From Actinacidiphila bryophytorum (GTDB taxonomy: Bacteria; Actinomycetota; Actinomycetes; Streptomycetales; Streptomycetaceae), in contig NZ_JAFFIX010000001.1 of assembly GCF_016916835.1 (NCBI RefSeq), positions 434,001-498,000 of the forward strand: DNA of 64,000 nt, read 5' to 3'. A program made the position numbers and the translations under genes. The notes beneath the pieces are model-generated. The model was given only the letters and a program-made list of their open reading frames with translations. It did not search any database and had not been told where the DNA came from. This document shows positions 9,392 to 17,810 of the stretch, piece after piece (position 1 is the stretch's first letter; the number at the start of each line of letters is the position of its first letter).

Positions 9392-9634
9392 TCACGGCCG
9401 GCAGGTGCTCGAATCCGCCGAGCACAGCCACCCGTCGTTGCTCGGGTGGTCGACGTCGTGCAGCAGCCCGACCAGGCTCACCACGACGACCACGGTGAAG
9501 GCGACGCAGACCGCGAGGCCGCCCCACAGGGCGACCTTCCGCCACACCCGCCGCCGGGGCGGCGGTGCCTGCACCGGCGGCACCTCCGCCGACTCGGCAC
9601 CCGCGGTGTGCCGCCCCGCATACCGCGGGCTCAC
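9392..9634 (-). CDS. Small single-pass membrane protein of an ESX-like operon
   Basis: 80 residues from GTG 9634, which overlaps the stop of the upstream gene by four bases (GTGA). A proline-rich basic N-terminus (VPPVQAPPPRRRVWRK) leads into one transmembrane helix (VALWGGLAVCVAFTVVVVVSLVGLL). A short tail follows with two cysteines (LCSADSSTC) that could form a disulfide outside the cell. It is coupled to the WXG-like protein gene, so it is probably part of the same secretion or cell-surface unit. No named family recognised. Confidence 0.72.
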   Translation of the reverse strand: MSPRYAGRHTAGAESAEVPPVQAPPPRRRVWRKVALWGGLAVCVAFTVVVVVSLVGLLHDVDHPSNDGWLCSADSSTCRP

Positions 9635-10752
9635 AGCGTGGCCGCAATCGGATCCGAGGTCCCGCTGACGTCGAAGTCGCGGGCCTTGCCCGTGGTGTTC
9701 AGATGCGCGAGGTCGGCCTGCTCCAGGTTGATCTTGAGCGGCCCCCACCCCTGCGACTGCGTGGCGCGGTGCTCACTGGGCACCCCCCAGTCGTAGCGCT
9801 TCTTGATCTGCACCCGGTACACCACCTGGTCTCCCTGCTTCTCGCCGACCATCCGGTACTGGAAGTGGTTCAGCGAGTAGTACCAGTCCTGGTTCCCGCC
9901 GTCGGACAGTTTGGGCGCCGTCGTCTTCCAGGACGTCTCGAAGGGGCCGTCCGGCCGTTTGGCGACGTCCTGGGCGAGGGTGGTGTCCGCGTCCCGCTGG
10001 AACTGCGGGATGCCGTCGAGCAGCACCTGCGGGTCGATCTCGACCGGGTCGCCCGAGGCCCCCAGGTAGTGTTTGATCAGCCACGCTGTGTTGACCCACC
10101 CGCGCTTCGCCGCGAGCGCGCCGACGTTGTTGAGCTTGTTCCACGTCCTGCGGTCGGTGCCGTCGGGGTCGAGGATGTCGAACTGCCGGTTCTCGGACTC
10201 GAAGTTGTGCGGCGTACCGAAGATCACCTTGATGTTCTGGGCGATCCACTTGTCCTCGTCGGTGGCCTTGGCCAGCACCGCCCGCGCGCGCTTCCCGAGC
10301 GAGTCCGCCGTGCTCTGCCGCTGTGCGTGCCCCGCGGCGCTCTCCGGGATCTTCGGGTCGTACATGTCCACGAAGGTGACGCTGCCGTCGTCGTGGACCG
10401 TCATCTCGTTGTCGGCGACCTCGTCCCGCAGCCCCTGCGCCTGCACCTGGAGCTTGCGCAGACCGGTGAAGCCGCCGGCCGACTTCACCCCGTCGACCTC
10501 GTCGGTGAAGAAGGTCCGCAGGGCCTGCACCTCGGTGTCCAGGGCGTCCAGGTCCAGCTGGATGCGGTCGCAGAAGGACTGCGCCGCCTGCCCGGCCTTG
10601 CCCCGCCAGTGGTCCTGGTGCAGCGGGGTGACCACCTCGTCGTGGAAGTGGCCGCGGGCACTCCTGAGCCGCGCGTGGACGTCGCCCCAGCTCGCCACGA
10701 AGGCGTCGAGCCCGCGTACGTCCAGGTCGAGCAGCTGCGTGAAGGTCACCAT
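9631..10752 (-). CDS. WXG/ESX-type (T7SS) protein with C-terminal extension
   Basis: 373 residues. Residues 1-105 are helical with the HWRGKAGQAAQSF turn (WxG-like) near residue 48 and a preceding helix (VASWGDVHARLRSARGHF), the pattern of WXG100/LXG-like type VII secretion substrates. The C-terminal 260 residues are not helical-bundle-like. They include TGLRKLQVQAQ, a WIKQ-type motif region (KWIAQNIKVIF) and a beta-rich end with paired aromatic strands (DWYYSLNHFQYRM), which could be an effector or binding domain. Start is GTG/ATG 10752 in a region with a GGGGGCGGACG ribosome site. It lies 18 nt after the preceding gene in the same direction. A polymorphic-toxin role is possible but no catalytic motif is evident. 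Confidence 0.7.
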   Translation of the reverse strand: MVTFTQLLDLDVRGLDAFVASWGDVHARLRSARGHFHDEVVTPLHQDHWRGKAGQAAQSFCDRIQLDLDALDTEVQALRTFFTDEVDGVKSAGGFTGLRKLQVQAQGLRDEVADNEMTVHDDGSVTFVDMYDPKIPESAAGHAQRQSTADSLGKRARAVLAKATDEDKWIAQNIKVIFGTPHNFESENRQFDILDPDGTDRRTWNKLNNVGALAAKRGWVNTAWLIKHYLGASGDPVEIDPQVLLDGIPQFQRDADTTLAQDVAKRPDGPFETSWKTTAPKLSDGGNQDWYYSLNHFQYRMVGEKQGDQVVYRVQIKKRYDWGVPSEHRATQSQGWGPLKINLEQADLAHLNTTGKARDFDVSGTSDPIAATL

Positions 10753-10770
10753 CGTCCGCCCCCGGGGATG

Positions 10771-11229
10771 TCAGTGCCGGAAGTCGAGGTCGTCCCCGAC
10801 CTCGGTGTCGGTGCCGTCGAAGGCGGCGGCGCTGTCGCGGAAGTTGCCGGCCGCCTCGGTGAGCCGCCCGGTGATCACGTCGTTCAGCGCCTCCCAGCGC
10901 GCGTGCATGTCCTGCAGGCTGCCCACGAAGGACCAGCCCGCGTCCTGCCGCGCGACCGCCCACCCGGCTTCCTCCGCCGCCCCCGTCGTGTTCCTGATAC
11001 GGCGCGCGACGCCCTCGCACTCGCCGGCCAGCAGCCGCAGGTAGGACGAGGAGACCCCCACGTCCGGGTCCCCGCCCCAGACCGGCGGCGGCGCCACGGG
11101 CTTCGGCAGCGGCTCCGGATCAGGCAGGTGCGGCTTCGGCTCCTCCGGATCCACCGGCGGCCCCGAGGCCGCAGGATCCGGCCCGGAGGTCACGGAATAG
11201 GCCGACCGAGGATCGACAGGTTGAGTCAA
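10771..11229 (-). CDS. ESX-like secretion partner with proline-rich N-terminus
   Basis: 152 residues from TTG 11229, chosen because GGGGGG lies 5-10 nt upstream, which gives an N-terminus MTQPVDPRSAYSV. Residues of about 20-55 are Pro/Asp/Glu-rich (PVDPEEPKPHLPDPEPLPKP). The C-terminal 90 residues are helical with WAVARQDAGWSFVGSL followed by MHARWEALNDVITGRL, like an ESX/EspA-type helical hairpin. It precedes and is probably co-transcribed with the WXG-like gene, consistent with a type VII substrate pair. A conventional secretion signal is absent. Confidence 0.65.
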   Translation of the reverse strand: MTQPVDPRSAYSVTSGPDPAASGPPVDPEEPKPHLPDPEPLPKPVAPPPVWGGDPDVGVSSSYLRLLAGECEGVARRIRNTTGAAEEAGWAVARQDAGWSFVGSLQDMHARWEALNDVITGRLTEAAGNFRDSAAAFDGTDTEVGDDLDFRH

Positions 11230-11461
11230 GCTGTCCCCCCACCAAGAACACCCCGCTGTCAACCCGTCACTCTAGCCGCACCCGCCCCGCGGCACACCGC
11301 CGCAATTACGCCACAACGCGCCCGCCACGGCCGGCGGGACGCGCTTCGCGCACCTGGGGACCGTCCGGACAATCCGGGGCACCGGTGGAGCGTCACGCGA
11401 TAGAGTCGCTCAGGAACTGAGGCGCTGCGTTCAGGCGATGAAACACCGCGGAGGTCGGACC
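11230..11461. promoter_or_regulatory. Divergent promoter region of the ESX-like operon and pglW
   Basis: 232 nt between the two divergent starts. TAGAGT at 11401-11406 is a plausible -10 for pglW, giving a leader of about 50 nt with GGAGG (11450-11454) before GTG 11462. No clear -35 or operator was found. Confidence 0.35.
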
Positions 11462-14400
11462 GTGACGGCAGTGGGAAGGTCGTCGGGACCCAAACCCGGA
11501 CCGCCGCCGGGGCCGAGGAACCAGTGGAATCAGGATCACCCCTCGCCGTACCCGTGGGAGCAGGACGCCCTCGACCACGTCCGTGCCCTGATGCCGCCGG
11601 CCGAGCCGTACCGCGCCTGGGCGACCTTCACCTTCACCGCACAGTCCGGCCGCATCAACGAGTGCGACCTTCTGATCGCCGTGCCCGCCGGCCTGTACCT
11701 CGTGGAGATCAAGAGCCACCCGGGCCGGCTGGAGAACACCGGATCGACGTGGAATTTCCACGGGCCCGACCGGATGCGGACGATCAAGAACCCGCTGCAC
11801 TTCACGGACGCCAAGTCCAAGGACCTCAAGTCGCAGCTGCAGTGGGCGGGGCGCAGACTGGGCATCCGCGGTCCGCTGCCACGGATCGAGCCGGCCGTCT
11901 TCCTGTCGGCCACGGATCTCGACAGCAGGCTCGACGAGGTGCAGCGGCTGCGGGTTTTCGGCCGGGACGACGGAGCCAGCCGGCTGCCGCGGATCTGGCA
12001 GGACTTCCTTGGTCTGCCGCCCGAGCGGCCCGAGCGCCGGATCACCGCCGATTTCTCCCAGCGGGACCTGCCGCGGATGCTCAAGGAGATCGGTATCCGC
12101 CAGTCCACCGCCCACCTGCGGTTCGGGGACGCGTGGCGCATGCAGCCGCACCCCCTGGACATCGGCAGGTCGTGGGAGGACCGTCTGGCCAAGCGCGTGG
12201 ACGGCCTGGTCCACGAGGAGGGCCGGGTACGGATCTACCTCGTGGGCCAGCAACCCACGGACGCCGCGAAGAAGGCCACTACGCGAGCCGCGACGCGCGA
12301 GTATCAGGTGCTGCAAGGCATCAACCACCGCGGTATCGCCGCGGCCGTGGAGATCCGCGAGCACCTCGCAGGCCCCGCCATCCTCTTCCGGCACCGTGGA
12401 ACGGACCTTCGCCTCGATCAGTACCTCGACACCCACGGCGGCCACCTCACCCCCGAAATGCGCCTGGACCTGGTACGCCAGCTCGCCGAGGCCGTGCGCT
12501 ACGCCCACAACCGCTCGCTTTTCCACAGGGCGCTGTCGGCCCGCTCGGTGTACGTCTCCTGCCGCCCCGACGGCTCGCGGCCGGAGCTGCGCATCACCGA
12601 CTGGCAGACCGCGGCGCGGGACTTCGACACCAACGCCACTTTGCTCAGGTCGCTGGGGAATGAGTCGATCGACGGCGGTTTCATCGAGGACACCGCGCAG
12701 GTCTACCTGGCTCCCGAGTACGAGCAGCCGCACCCCGATCCGGTCGACCTCGACATCTTCGGCCTGGGCGCCGTCTCCTACCTGATCCTCACCGGCGAGC
12801 CGCCGGCCGCCGAGCGCAGCGCCCTGCGTGAGCGCCTGGCAGCGGATGCGGGGCTGCGCCTGATCGCGGTGGCCGACGGAGTGTCGGAGCAGCTGGACCA
12901 GCTGGTCTTCCAGGCCACGCAGGCCGACCCCGACCTGCGGCTGACCCCGGTGGACCGCTTCATCGAACTGCTCGACCGGGCCGAGGAGGAGAACACCGCC
13001 CCCGAGCCGTCCGCGGTCGTCGAGGTGGACCCGCTGACGGCGCAGCCCGGCCAGGCGCTGGACGGCGAGTGGTTCGTCCGCAAGACGCTGGGTACGGGGG
13101 CGACCGCGCGTGCTCTGCTTGTCGAGCGGATCGTGGAGGACGAAGAGGGCGAGACGCACGTCGAGGAGCGGGTGTTCAAGGTCGCCCTCGACCAGGAGAA
13201 GGCCGAGCGCCTGCGCGCCGAGGCGCGCGCGCTCGCGGAGGTGGGGGGCGGAAACGTCGTCCAGCTCCGTGGCACCCTGGAGATCGGCGGAAGGCCGCTG
13301 CTCGTCCTGGAGTACGCGGGCGAGCAGACGCTGGGTGCCCGGCTCCGCAGCAAGGGCAAGCTCAGTTACCACGAGCTGGAGCGCTACGGCAGCGACTTGT
13401 TCACCGCACTCGACCAACTGGCGGCCAAGGGCGTCAGGCACCGCGACATCAAGCCGGACAACCTCGGCCTGTACCGCCGCGAGGACCGCATCTGGCAGCT
13501 CAAACTCTTCGACTTCTCGCTGGCGGAGGTCTCCGACCAGGACGTGTCGGCAGGCACCCGCGGCTACCTCGACCCCTTCCTCGGCAGCGTGCGGCGCTCG
13601 CGATACGACGACTACGCCGAGCGGTATGCCACGGCGGTCACGCTGCACGAGATGGCGTCTGGTGAGAAGCCGCTGTGGGGCGGCGGGCACAGCGACCCGG
13701 TCGCCCATGAGGACGCCGAACTCACCATCGCCGACGAGCTCTTCGAGCCAGCCCTCGCCGACGGCCTGACGGCGTTCTTCCAGCGGGCTCTGCACCGCGA
13801 CACCGAGCAGCGCTTCGACACCCTGCGGCAGATGCGGGACGCCTGGTACGAGGTCTTCCGGGCGGCGGACGCGCGGCGCCCGGTCACCACGCCGGACACC
13901 GTCGACACGGTCAGCGAGTCCGTGGACGCGGCAAGGGATGCGGCAGCCGAGGTCGCCACCCTGGAGACCCCCCTGGACGCTGCGGGCCTCAGCCCCCGGG
14001 CGGTGTCCGTCGCGGACGGTCTGGGAGCCACCGTCGTCCGCCAACTGATCGACATCCAGCCGTACATCATCAGCAAGGCCCGGGGTGCCGGCTCCCTGGT
14101 GCGCAAGGAGCTGAACCGGCGGCGCAAGCAGTGGGCGGCCGTGCTGCGCGACCAGCCCGTCCCGGCTGCGGTGCCGCCGGTCGCGGACGACCGGGAGGAG
14201 GTCTCCGGCAACGGGACGTCCGCGGCGGTCAAGCCCGCGTCGGTCGACGAGATGGCCGCCCGCCTCACCCCGCCGCGAGGACGGAAGAACTCGCACCGCT
14301 CGGAGGTCATCCGGCTGATACTCGGCCTGCCCTCCGTGACCGGCGACCCTTCGCCCCTCGGGCACTGGCCGATGCAGAAGCGCGTGGCCGACCGGATCGG

Positions 14401-15877
14401 CATCCAGCAGCAGCCGGTGTCGGACCACCACCGCAACGCCATCGCCGAGTGGCATGCGCTCGGCTGGCTCGCCGAGGTCCGCGCGTCGCTGGTGGAGATC
14501 GTCGAAGCCAACGGGCGCGTCATGACGGCGCAGGAACTCGCCGTCAAGGTGCGGATCAGGTACGGGGCCGACTCCAGCGACGAGCAGCAGGTCCTCGCGC
14601 ACGCCGGTGCGGTCGTACGGGCTGCGGTCGAGGCGGAGATCTGGGAGGCGAAGGTCGGCGCCGGCTTGCACGAGCCCCGGCTGGCCTGGCACCGGCGGGA
14701 GGCGTCGGTACTGATCGCCGCGGAGTCGCTGCCCGGCACGGACGACCCGAGCCCGGCGGAGCTGGCCGACTATGCGGCGGCCCTTGGCCAGGTGGCAGAG
14801 GGCCTCGCCCACCAGGAGCCGCTGCCGGGCAGGTCTGCTGTCGTCAGCAGGCTGCGAGGGGTGTCCGCTCCCGCCGGGCTGGCGCCGCTGGCCGACACCC
14901 GCCTTGTCGAGCTGGCCGCCGCGGCTGCTGCCACGGCTGCGGCGAGCCCGCGTCTGGAGCTCTACCCGCGTGACCTGTCTCTGGAGCGTGCCCTGCGGAT
15001 CTCCCAGGTCGCGGTGGGGGTCAGCCACAAGAACGGCATCACTCCCCATGAGCTGAACAGCCGGCTACGGGCGCGTTTCCCGGATCTCGGGCTGCTCACA
15101 CCCGGGTCGGAGCCGACGCATGTGGAGCTGGGCGAAGCCCTGCGCGACGTGCGCTCGGCGCTGGTGTACGACCCTGAACGCAAGAGGTTCTTCCCGCCGG
15201 CGGTCGAGCAGGCGCTGACGTCCTGGACGTCCACGGGTACCAGCGTCGTCGGCAGTGCCGTCTCCGGCGTCGAGCAGGGCGAGGACCCGTTCGCCGGAAC
15301 CGAGGCGCAGCTCGCCGCATCGATCCGCCGCGGGGGCTTCCTCGCCGTCACGTTGAAGGGCGTGCTCCTGCCGGGAGCCGCCCAGGCCATGGCGGCAAGG
15401 CACCCGGTGGAGCCGGTGGACGTCGGCAGCGCCTTCCTGGCGGAGTTCCGCCGCCTGGCGGAGGAGCGCAACCAGCCGTGGGAGAAGGTGCTCGGCATCG
15501 ACGCGCGTTTCACGTCCACGGGCCGCATCTCACCCGGGCTTGCCACGTACGTCCGGGAAGTGTGGCGCAGGGTCGAGGCCCGGCTGCTCGCCCTGGCCGC
15601 CACTCCCCGTACCGTTCTCTTCCTGCACGACGCCGGCATGCTCGCCCGCTACTGGGACGAGGGAGGCCGCGACCTCCTCGTCGGCCTCCAGGCCGCCGCC
15701 CGCCGCCCCACGCAGGCCCCGCACGGCCTGTGGCTCCTCGCCCCGGTGGAGACCCGTAGCCAGGCCCCGAACCTGGACGGCCGCACGGTGGAGTGCATCG
15801 GTGGCGACGCGGAGCGGATCCACCTGGACTCGGAGTACGTCAAGGCGCTGCCGGCATCTGTCCGCTCGGCGGTGTGA
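11462..15877 (+). CDS. pglW: BREX type 2 serine/threonine kinase PglW
   Basis: 1,471 residues, close to the length of known PglW. Residues of about 30-140 are a NERD nuclease-related domain, with Asp69 (INECDLLI), then Glu82 and Lys84 (VEIKS). Two protein-kinase-like domains follow. The first (about 255-515) lacks the HRD and DFG residues (HRALSARSVYV, ITDWQTA) and is probably a pseudokinase. The second (about 545-810) is active-looking, with HRDIKPDN at 660-667 and DFS in place of DFG. The C-terminal 600 residues are a PglW-specific region with no enzyme motifs I recognise. Start GTG 11462 has GGAGG 7 nt upstream; ATG 11438 has none. PglW is a required part of the Pgl phage-growth-limitation system and presumably phosphorylates partners. 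It sits directly upstream of the defence island's PIN/ImmA pair and pglX. Confidence 0.95.
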   Translation: MTAVGRSSGPKPGPPPGPRNQWNQDHPSPYPWEQDALDHVRALMPPAEPYRAWATFTFTAQSGRINECDLLIAVPAGLYLVEIKSHPGRLENTGSTWNFHGPDRMRTIKNPLHFTDAKSKDLKSQLQWAGRRLGIRGPLPRIEPAVFLSATDLDSRLDEVQRLRVFGRDDGASRLPRIWQDFLGLPPERPERRITADFSQRDLPRMLKEIGIRQSTAHLRFGDAWRMQPHPLDIGRSWEDRLAKRVDGLVHEEGRVRIYLVGQQPTDAAKKATTRAATREYQVLQGINHRGIAAAVEIREHLAGPAILFRHRGTDLRLDQYLDTHGGHLTPEMRLDLVRQLAEAVRYAHNRSLFHRALSARSVYVSCRPDGSRPELRITDWQTAARDFDTNATLLRSLGNESIDGGFIEDTAQVYLAPEYEQPHPDPVDLDIFGLGAVSYLILTGEPPAAERSALRERLAADAGLRLIAVADGVSEQLDQLVFQATQADPDLRLTPVDRFIELLDRAEEENTAPEPSAVVEVDPLTAQPGQALDGEWFVRKTLGTGATARALLVERIVEDEEGETHVEERVFKVALDQEKAERLRAEARALAEVGGGNVVQLRGTLEIGGRPLLVLEYAGEQTLGARLRSKGKLSYHELERYGSDLFTALDQLAAKGVRHRDIKPDNLGLYRREDRIWQLKLFDFSLAEVSDQDVSAGTRGYLDPFLGSVRRSRYDDYAERYATAVTLHEMASGEKPLWGGGHSDPVAHEDAELTIADELFEPALADGLTAFFQRALHRDTEQRFDTLRQMRDAWYEVFRAADARRPVTTPDTVDTVSESVDAARDAAAEVATLETPLDAAGLSPRAVSVADGLGATVVRQLIDIQPYIISKARGAGSLVRKELNRRRKQWAAVLRDQPVPAAVPPVADDREEVSGNGTSAAVKPASVDEMAARLTPPRGRKNSHRSEVIRLILGLPSVTGDPSPLGHWPMQKRVADRIGIQQQPVSDHHRNAIAEWHALGWLAEVRASLVEIVEANGRVMTAQELAVKVRIRYGADSSDEQQVLAHAGAVVRAAVEAEIWEAKVGAGLHEPRLAWHRREASVLIAAESLPGTDDPSPAELADYAAALGQVAEGLAHQEPLPGRSAVVSRLRGVSAPAGLAPLADTRLVELAAAAAATAAASPRLELYPRDLSLERALRISQVAVGVSHKNGITPHELNSRLRARFPDLGLLTPGSEPTHVELGEALRDVRSALVYDPERKRFFPPAVEQALTSWTSTGTSVVGSAVSGVEQGEDPFAGTEAQLAASIRRGGFLAVTLKGVLLPGAAQAMAARHPVEPVDVGSAFLAEFRRLAEERNQPWEKVLGIDARFTSTGRISPGLATYVREVWRRVEARLLALAATPRTVLFLHDAGMLARYWDEGGRDLLVGLQAAARRPTQAPHGLWLLAPVETRSQAPNLDGRTVECIGGDAERIHLDSEYVKALPASVRSAV

Positions 15878-15903
15878 TGGGACGCCGTCCCGGCGCCGAG
15901 CGG

Positions 15904-16488
15904 TCAGAGCAGGCCGTTCTGCTTTGCCCAGACGACGAACTGGCCCTGCTTGCAGCCGCGCGGGTAGTACATCCCTGACGCGATCATCGCGTCCACGAGC
16001 GACGTGGCTGCATACTCCGTGGTGTGGCCGGCCCGCACCGAATCCGCGATCACGCGGAGCGAGCCCCACACCTCGACGCCGTTCCGCCTGCCGATGCGCC
16101 GGGCTTCGCTGTCGTCTATCACCGCGAGACCGCTGTGCAGGTCCGCCCAGGCAAGAACCGTGGCCTCACCGCCGTTGCGGTGGCCAGGAGCGACGCGTTC
16201 GGTCCACGTGACCAGCGTGAGGATCTCCGAGAGTGCGACGGACTCGTCGGGGTCGCTACCCAGGGCGACGACGTCGAGCCAACCGAGGCCGTCGGTGGGG
16301 AGCTTGTGGCGTTCCAACTCCCCACGGACCACGTCCGTCGTCACGTTCTTCCGCGGGAAAGTACCGCAGTTCTGTGCGATGTCGCCGAGTAAGTCGATCT
16401 TGTCCGCCTTGATGGCGTGGTGTAACGGCGATGCGTCCCAGACGAGCGGTGGGACGGATAAGTCGCCGACGTGCGAGGCCCCCGTCAC
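15904..16488 (-). CDS. PIN-domain protein (DUF3368-like), putative RNase toxin
   Basis: 194 residues from GTG 16488, whose GTGA overlaps the stop of the upstream regulator. Acidic PIN residues can be seen: Asp18 (VWDASPLHHAI), an acidic/helix segment (GELERHKL), Glu near EATVLAWADL and Asp-Asp in LAVIDDSEARRIG. This is the order of DUF3368/PIN ribonucleases, which cleave RNA with Mg ions. The gene has three TTA codons (Leu10, Leu22, Leu33), so its translation should need the bldA tRNA in a streptomycete. Coupled to an XRE-ImmA protein, it looks like a toxin-antitoxin or a regulated RNase unit placed inside the BREX island. It is convergent with pglW (26 nt). Confidence 0.82.
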   Translation of the reverse strand: MTGASHVGDLSVPPLVWDASPLHHAIKADKIDLLGDIAQNCGTFPRKNVTTDVVRGELERHKLPTDGLGWLDVVALGSDPDESVALSEILTLVTWTERVAPGHRNGGEATVLAWADLHSGLAVIDDSEARRIGRRNGVEVWGSLRVIADSVRAGHTTEYAATSLVDAMIASGMYYPRGCKQGQFVVWAKQNGLL

Positions 16489-17588
16489 GGCAGTGGCTCC
16501 TCCAGGTTCTGGCTCGGCAGTTCCTCTTCGGTGATCGCCCCGTAGAGCAACTCGACTGTCCGCGCCGCGTTGATGGCACCCTGGCCCCAGGCAGCCAGCG
16601 CTGCCTGCCGCCACCTCGCACCGGTTGTCCCGACCTCCAGATCGGCAACGGGAGTGCTGCCGTGTGCAGCCAGGAAGTCCCCTCTTTGCGGAGTGTGTGC
16701 CTTGTGTCGGCCCGCCTCCGCCTTGTCGACCAGTCCCAGCTCGCGCGCCCGGTGGACCACCGCGCTCCATGAGAGCCGATAGCCGGAGGCTAATGCGAGC
16801 AGAACTGCCCGTTGGTCCCTGTCGTCCCCAGCCTCTTCCCAGGCGTTGCTGACGTCGTCAGCGGGCAGGAGGAACTCTCCTGCGAAGCGGTCGATGCGCT
16901 CCTCCTGCTCATTGCGGCTTGCGGCTACGCCTGCATCGCTGTGGTAGGCGTCCTGGAGCAGGTGATGACCCAGCTCATGAGCGGCGGTCCAGCGTCGGCG
17001 GCCGGGATCCAGGGTGCCGCTGATCACTGCGACGCCGTAACCCTCGCAGAGCAGCGAGGCGCCTTCGGCGGCCTCGTCGACGACGGTCAGGTAGAGGCCG
17101 AGCCGTTCGACGACGTCGGCCAGCGGACCTAGCGGCCCTGATACCTGATGCAGACTCTTGCGGGCAGCCTTGGCCAGCGCCACAGGGTCCACTTCTGCCG
17201 TATCGCGTAGAAGAGACGGATCGACAGGAGGGGGAACGAGGTAACGGTTTTCGATGAGCCAGGAGGCAGCTCGAGCGTGCTCCTCCAGTCGGGCATCCAG
17301 GCGGTATCTCGCCTTGGACGCCTCGTCCGCCGTCTCTTCCAGCGCGGTGCGTCGCGCTATCAGCGCCTCAGGCGGGCGTGACACCAGGTGCGCCAGCGGG
17401 ACTCCCAGTCTGTCGGCCAGCCGGAAAAGCTCCAGCGCGGTGATCCTGCGCTCGCCTGCCTCTATCCGCACGACTGCTGTCCGGTCCAGCTCCAGCTGCG
17501 ATGCCAGCTCACCCTGGCTTAAGCCCGCAGCCAGACGTGCCTCGGCGATGCGCTCGCCAACTTCCGCCCAGCTCTCCACGGTCTCCAT
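16485..17588 (-). CDS. XRE regulator with ImmA/IrrE metallopeptidase domain
   Basis: 367 residues. Residues of about 8-62 are a lambda-Cro/XRE helix-turn-helix (AGLSQGELASQLELDRTAVVRIEAGERRITALELFRLADRLG). A linker follows, then an ImmA/IrrE zinc peptidase domain with HELGH at 204-208 (H204, E205, H208) and EQEERIDRFAGEFLLP as the downstream Glu ligand region. ImmA-type peptidases cleave partner repressors in other systems. The start is ATG 17588, just behind a palindrome at 17590-17606, so autoregulation is likely. Leu23, in the helix-turn-helix, is encoded by TTA. The next gene (PIN) overlaps by GTGA. Together they resemble an antitoxin/regulator plus toxin pair. Confidence 0.9.
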   Translation of the reverse strand: METVESWAEVGERIAEARLAAGLSQGELASQLELDRTAVVRIEAGERRITALELFRLADRLGVPLAHLVSRPPEALIARRTALEETADEASKARYRLDARLEEHARAASWLIENRYLVPPPVDPSLLRDTAEVDPVALAKAARKSLHQVSGPLGPLADVVERLGLYLTVVDEAAEGASLLCEGYGVAVISGTLDPGRRRWTAAHELGHHLLQDAYHSDAGVAASRNEQEERIDRFAGEFLLPADDVSNAWEEAGDDRDQRAVLLALASGYRLSWSAVVHRARELGLVDKAEAGRHKAHTPQRGDFLAAHGSTPVADLEVGTTGARWRQAALAAWGQGAINAARTVELLYGAITEEELPSQNLEEPLP

Positions 17589-17589
17589 G

Positions 17590-17606
17590 TGTGCGATTCT
17601 CGCACA
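17590..17606. promoter_or_regulatory. Operator candidate of the XRE-ImmA gene
   Basis: TGTGCGA-TTC-TCGCACA is a perfect 7-bp inverted repeat with 3-bp spacer, one base from the start codon of the XRE gene. Such placement suits direct repression by an XRE dimer. Confidence 0.55.
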
Positions 17607-17730
17607 GCGTGTAGGCGGGCGTGTTCTATACGCGATTAACTCGGAGAGATTCTGCCCCTTGCTGCCACGTCCTGCGACGTTCTGGGATTGCCTACCGGGC
17701 CTGCGGGACGGTGACCGCGGAGTTCTCACG

Positions 17731-17744
17731 GCTGGCAGGATGGA
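17731..17744 (+). promoter_or_regulatory. 14-mer shared by the pglX and pglY upstream regions
   Basis: GCTGGCAGGATGGA is identical to 25233-25246 upstream of pglY. The distance to the downstream start is similar in both (67 and 62 nt). CAGGAT within it could be a -10 element. Confidence 0.5.
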
Positions 17745-17758
17745 GGCCGAAGCCTCCA
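17741..17758 (+). other. 7-bp hairpin with CGAA loop in the pglX leader
   Basis: TGGAGGC-CGAA-GCCTCCA is a perfect stem-loop between the putative promoter and the pglX start codon. It may modulate translation or RNA stability; not seen before pglY. Confidence 0.4.
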
Positions 17759-17810
17759 GGTTTGGCACGCCATGGGGGCACCGGGATGTGCTGCGAGAGG
17801 GATGCGCGGA

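Noticed and set aside
11393-15049. Long minus-strand open frame opposite pglW (1,218 codons)
   Set aside because: Arg/Gly/Val/Leu-rich translation with no domain; a mirror of high-GC codon bias in pglW.
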